Shown here piece by piece: positions 61,313-64,000 of a stretch of DNA of 64,000 nucleotides. Where the stretch lies: assembly GCA_900553605.1 (NCBI GenBank), contig USDX01000008.1, positions 9,764 through 73,763 on the forward strand, written 5' to 3'. Each line of letters opens with the position of its first letter. The first letter of the stretch is position 1. The position numbers and the translations under genes were made by a program. Origin of the DNA: an uncultured Eggerthella sp. (GTDB lineage Bacteria > Actinomycetota > Coriobacteriia > Coriobacteriales > Eggerthellaceae). The notes beneath the pieces are model-generated. The model made no database searches. It saw only the letters and a list, made by a program, of their open reading frames with translations, and was not told where the DNA came from.

Positions 61313-61627
61313 GTGAATGGCTTTTAGGGATTGCTCAATCTTTTTACTAACTGCGCAAAATGTCGCAGGCTGTCTGAGCGATGTAGAAGCAAGCACTCCT
61401 GCCCTTTGAGTGCCAAGAAATTTGGCAACAAGGCGGTAACGAAACGGTACAACCTTTGTTATCCAGCGCGGGAAACCACCTGTAATTAACCTCTATGATT
61501 ATGGAAACACCAGGTCAGAGGCTCATACATCAACAAATAGGGCTTTCTGAATATCTAAGTGCCGTACACTCAAGTTTTCTTCACGGATGGTTGCATTCTT
61601 GGGTCAACTTGCTAGTATGTATACCCG
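61313..61627. other. Intergenic region before groES
   Basis: About 315 bases between fic and the CIRCE site. It contains a second CIRCE-like repeat (61390-61416) but no gene. The groESL promoter should lie near 61590-61627; a TATGTA -10-like hexamer precedes the CIRCE. Confidence 0.5.
61390..61416. promoter_or_regulatory. Second, degenerate CIRCE-like element
   Basis: CAAGCACTC-N9-GAGTGCCAA: the GCACTC/GAGTGC core and the N9 spacing are exact, with the outer bases changed. It lies 238 bases upstream of the canonical site. Confidence 0.5.
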
Positions 61628-61654
61628 TTAGCACTCCTAAATGCTGAGTGCTAA
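61628..61654. promoter_or_regulatory. CIRCE operator (HrcA site) of groESL
   Basis: TTAGCACTC-N9-GAGTGCTAA, identical to the consensus. HrcA bound here would repress groESL until heat or misfolded protein titrates GroEL. Confidence 0.95.
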
Positions 61655-61714
61655 ACCATGGTAACAACCGCGCTTGCAACTAGGCGCGAATTGAATGGCG
61701 AAAGGAAGCACGCT

Positions 61715-62005
61715 ATGAATCTTAAGCCGCTCGGTGATCGCATCATCGTCAAGCAGGACGAGGCTCAGGAAACCACCGCAGGTGGCCTGTACATCGCTGC
61801 AGAGTCCAAGGAAAAGCCCCAGTCCGGCGTTGTTCTGGCTGTAGGCGAAGGCAAGGTCAACAACGAAGGTGAGCACCTTCCCATGCCCGTTAAGGCTGGC
61901 GACCATGTTCTGTATGGCAAGTACGGCGGAACCGAAGTTGACGTTGAGGGCGAAAAGGTTCTGATCCTTCGCGCAGACGACATTTACGCTGTTTACGCAG
62001 AGTAA
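61715..62005 (+). CDS. groES: Co-chaperonin GroES
   Basis: A 96-residue protein, GAAAGGAAG before ATG 61715. It starts MNLKPLGDRIIVKQDEAQE and has the mobile loop ETTAGGLYIAAESKEKPQSG and the end DDIYAVYAE. It forms the heptameric lid of GroEL. Directly downstream of CIRCE and 92 bases before groEL in the same transcript. Confidence 0.97.
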   Translation: MNLKPLGDRIIVKQDEAQETTAGGLYIAAESKEKPQSGVVLAVGEGKVNNEGEHLPMPVKAGDHVLYGKYGGTEVDVEGEKVLILRADDIYAVYAE

Positions 62006-62097
62006 GTAGGTTCTGGTTTGCCGCATAACTCGGAGCGGCAAGCGCAAGCGCTTTTCGCGCTTCATTCGGTACTACTTCATTTGAAAGGAATTTCAAT

Positions 62098-63732
62098 ATG
62101 GCTAAGGAAATCAAGTTTGAAGCCGATGCCCGCGCAGGCATGGCTCAGGGCGTAAAGAAGCTCGCAGACGCCGTAAAGGTAACCCTTGGACCTAAGGGTC
62201 GCTACGTTGCTCTCGAGCGTTCTTTCGGTGCACCGCTGGTAACCAACGACGGCGTTACCGTTGCTCGCGAAGTTGAGCTCGAAGATCCCGTGGAAAACAT
62301 GGGCGCTCAGCTGGTAAAGGAAGCCGCTGTTAAGACCAACGACGTTGCTGGTGACGGCACCACCACCGCAACCCTTCTTGCCGACGTTATCGTAAGCGAG
62401 GGTCTGCGCAATGTAACCGCTGGCGCTGATGCTCTTGGCATTCGCCGCGGTATCGACAAGGCAACTGAGGCCGTTGTTGCTGCTATCAAGAACGATGCAA
62501 CCGAAATCTCCACCAAGGAGCAGATTGCAAACGTTGGCACCATTTCCGCTGGCGATGCAGTAATCGGCGAAAAGATCGCTGAGGCAATGGATGAAGTTGG
62601 CAAAGACGGCGCAATTTCCGTTGAGGACAGCCAGACCTTCGGCATCGACATCGATGTTGTTCAGGGCATGCAGTACGATCGCGGTTACATCTCTCCTTAC
62701 ATGGCAACCGACTCCGAGCGCATGGAAGCCGTTCTGAACGATCCTTACATTCTGCTCACCGACCTCAAGGTTACCTCCATCCAGGATATGGTTCCCCTGC
62801 TGGAAGGCATCATGAAGGCAGGCCGTCCGCTGCTCATCGTCGCAGAAGACGTTGAGGGCGAAGCGCTGGGCACCCTGCTGCTGAACAAGCTGCGTGGAAC
62901 CTTGAACGTAGTTGCCATCAAGGCTCCTGGCTTCGGCGATCGTCGTGCTCGCATCCTCGAGGACATCGCAGTTGTTACGGGCGGCAAGGTAGTTTCCAAG
63001 GACTTCGGCATGACGCTTGCAGACGTTACCGTTGATGCTCTTGGTACCGCTAAGACCGTTAAGGTTTCCAAGGACGCAACCGTTATCGTTGACGGTGCTG
63101 GTGACAAGGCAGCTATCGATGCTCGCGTTGCTCAGATGCGCAACGAGCTTGAGCACCTCACTTCCGATTTCGACAAGGAAAAGCTGCAGGAGCGCCTTTC
63201 CAAGCTTTCCGGTGGCGTTGCTGTTCTTAAGGTCGGCGCTGCTACCGAGTCTGAGCTCAAGGAAAAGAAGAGCCGTATCGAAGATGCTCTGCAGGCAACC
63301 CGCGCAGCAGTTGAGGAAGGTATCGTTGCTGGTGGCGGCGTAGCTCTCATCAACGCAATCAGCGCACTTGATGCGGTTGAGGTTGCAAACGCAGACGAGC
63401 AGGTTGGCGTTGACATCATCCGCAAGGCGCTCGAGGCTCCTATGCGTGCTATCGCAACCAACGCTGGCTATGAAGGCTCCGTTGTCGTTGAAAAGGCCAA
63501 GGCATTCGCTAAGGGTGAAGGCTACAACTTCGCAAACGGCGAAGAGGGCAGCATGATTGAGATGGGCGTTTCCGATCCCGTAAAGGTTACGCGCACCGCT
63601 CTGCAGTCTGCAGCATCCGTTGCTGGCCTGATCCTCATCACCGAGGCAACCATCAACGAGATCCCCAAGGAAGGTCCCGACCTGTCCGCACTCGCTGGTG
63701 CAGGCCAGGGCGGCGGTATGGGCATGATGTAG
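62098..63732 (+). CDS. groEL: Chaperonin GroEL
   Basis: A 544-residue ATP-driven folding chamber subunit. Seen are the equatorial GPKGRYVALERSFGAPLVTNDGVT, the ATP site VAGDGTTTATLLADV, the apical domain with YDRGYISPYMATDSERMEA, and the Gly/Met tail GGGMGMM. Codon choice is strongly biased, as expected for a major protein. GAAAGGAA precedes the ATG. Full length. Confidence 0.98.
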   Translation: MAKEIKFEADARAGMAQGVKKLADAVKVTLGPKGRYVALERSFGAPLVTNDGVTVAREVELEDPVENMGAQLVKEAAVKTNDVAGDGTTTATLLADVIVSEGLRNVTAGADALGIRRGIDKATEAVVAAIKNDATEISTKEQIANVGTISAGDAVIGEKIAEAMDEVGKDGAISVEDSQTFGIDIDVVQGMQYDRGYISPYMATDSERMEAVLNDPYILLTDLKVTSIQDMVPLLEGIMKAGRPLLIVAEDVEGEALGTLLLNKLRGTLNVVAIKAPGFGDRRARILEDIAVVTGGKVVSKDFGMTLADVTVDALGTAKTVKVSKDATVIVDGAGDKAAIDARVAQMRNELEHLTSDFDKEKLQERLSKLSGGVAVLKVGAATESELKEKKSRIEDALQATRAAVEEGIVAGGGVALINAISALDAVEVANADEQVGVDIIRKALEAPMRAIATNAGYEGSVVVEKAKAFAKGEGYNFANGEEGSMIEMGVSDPVKVTRTALQSAASVAGLILITEATINEIPKEGPDLSALAGAGQGGGMGMM

Positions 63733-63757
63733 GTTCGGTACGTCCGCTCGTGCACTG

Positions 63758-63788
63758 AAAAAAGCACCCTTCGGGGTGCTTTTTTTGT
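63758..63788 (+). terminator. Terminator of groESL
   Basis: AAAAAAGCACCC-TTCG-GGGTGCTTTTTTT, a near-perfect stem with a stable tetraloop and T tail. Confidence 0.92.
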
Positions 63789-63816
63789 GCACTCGCTCCA
63801 TACGGGATGACGCTGC

Positions 63817-63931
63817 GCGGCGCCCTGGCGGCACAGCTGGCTTTCAAGCGCTCAGCATGGCCATGAGGCCTATGCTTCGTGCTTTCAAGTCAGCTGCACT
63901 CGCCAGGGCGCCGCTCGCTGATTTACTGGCG
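63817..63931. repeat. Long imperfect inverted repeat carrying the 34-bp repeat
   Basis: 63817-63849 is complementary to 63882-63914 with few mismatches (core GGCGCCCTGGCG against CGCCAGGGCGCC). The right end, 63898-63931, is the 34-bp sequence also present at 20144-20177. No gene is seen from 63733 to the window end. Confidence 0.6.
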
Positions 63932-64000
63932 CATGCCCCGGGCTTTGGTTAACGCCCTTTGGGCGTTTGCTCAAATTCGCTTTGCTCTTTGAGCGTTGGG

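Noticed and set aside
62077..63834. 585-codon minus-strand frame opposite groEL
   Set aside because: A consequence of groEL codon bias; the plus strand is unmistakably GroEL and the minus translation is Leu/Asn/Gly-rich without motifs.

Overview
The window is a chromosomal segment of moderately high G+C content from a Gram-positive, anaerobic-type bacterium. The gene content fits Actinomycetota, class Coriobacteriia (Eggerthellaceae/Slackia-like). This is an inference from several signs: an LAxTG-type cell-wall anchor, a fused TsaB-RimI-TsaD protein, a fused FolP-FolK, a class I archaeal-type aldolase, demethylmenaquinone methylation, a formyl-THF branch, and an intact CIRCE element before groESL. 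No rRNA, CRISPR array, prophage or complete transposon is visible. One tRNA gene (Leu, CAA) is present.

Layout. 1-5.3 kb: 3' end of ychF, a ferredoxin-fused aldo/keto reductase, then larB, a short LarC-like gene and a membrane Ser/Thr kinase packed as one operon. 5.4-9.2 kb: a large minus-strand sortase-anchored BspA-like surface protein. 9.2-12.3 kb: an AbiEi antitoxin remnant, a zinc-dependent phospholipase C-like protein, a UMF1-type MFS carrier and an unlisted 59-residue membrane peptide. 12.4-18.9 kb: serS, a CphA-N-like protein, a divergent D-Ala-D-Ala-ligase-like ATP-grasp enzyme and envelope proteins (YtxH, PRC-barrel, VTT/DedA, TM2). 19-21.6 kb: class I aldolase, A24 peptidase, repeats, tRNA-Leu. 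21.7-25 kb: aminotransferase, HAD phosphatase, TetR regulator, holin-like protein. 25.1-32.2 kb: the classical tilS-(maf)-hpt-ftsH group followed by folP-folK and birA. 32-38.7 kb: mntP, a MATE exporter, bioY inside a repeat-rich non-coding island, and a two-component system. 38.8-46 kb: coaX, fhs-fchA-folD (one-carbon metabolism) and the t6A genes tsaE and tsaB-rimI-tsaD. 46-52.2 kb: flavin reductase, menG, a pseudo-amidohydrolase, tatA-tatC, hypA-hypB. 52.5-60.2 kb: CynX-like MFS, then a MerR-like regulator followed by five envelope or unknown proteins (two of them DUF4230), and an esterase. 60.2-63.8 kb: a Fic protein behind a perfect inverted repeat, then groES-groEL under CIRCE control.

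How genes work together. Fhs, FchA and a FolD that appears to have lost its cyclohydrolase residues would run formate to methylene-THF as separate activities. TatAC beside HypAB suggests export of a Ni-hydrogenase. LarB/LarC is a second nickel-related function. TilS, TsaE and TsaB/D are tRNA-modification functions.

The items most worth a second look are the amidohydrolase that has lost its metal ligands, the FolD/FchA division of labour, the uncharacterised 54.1-59.1 kb envelope cluster, the triple t6A fusion, the ATP-grasp/CphA-N pair, and several families of palindromic or tandem intergenic repeats.
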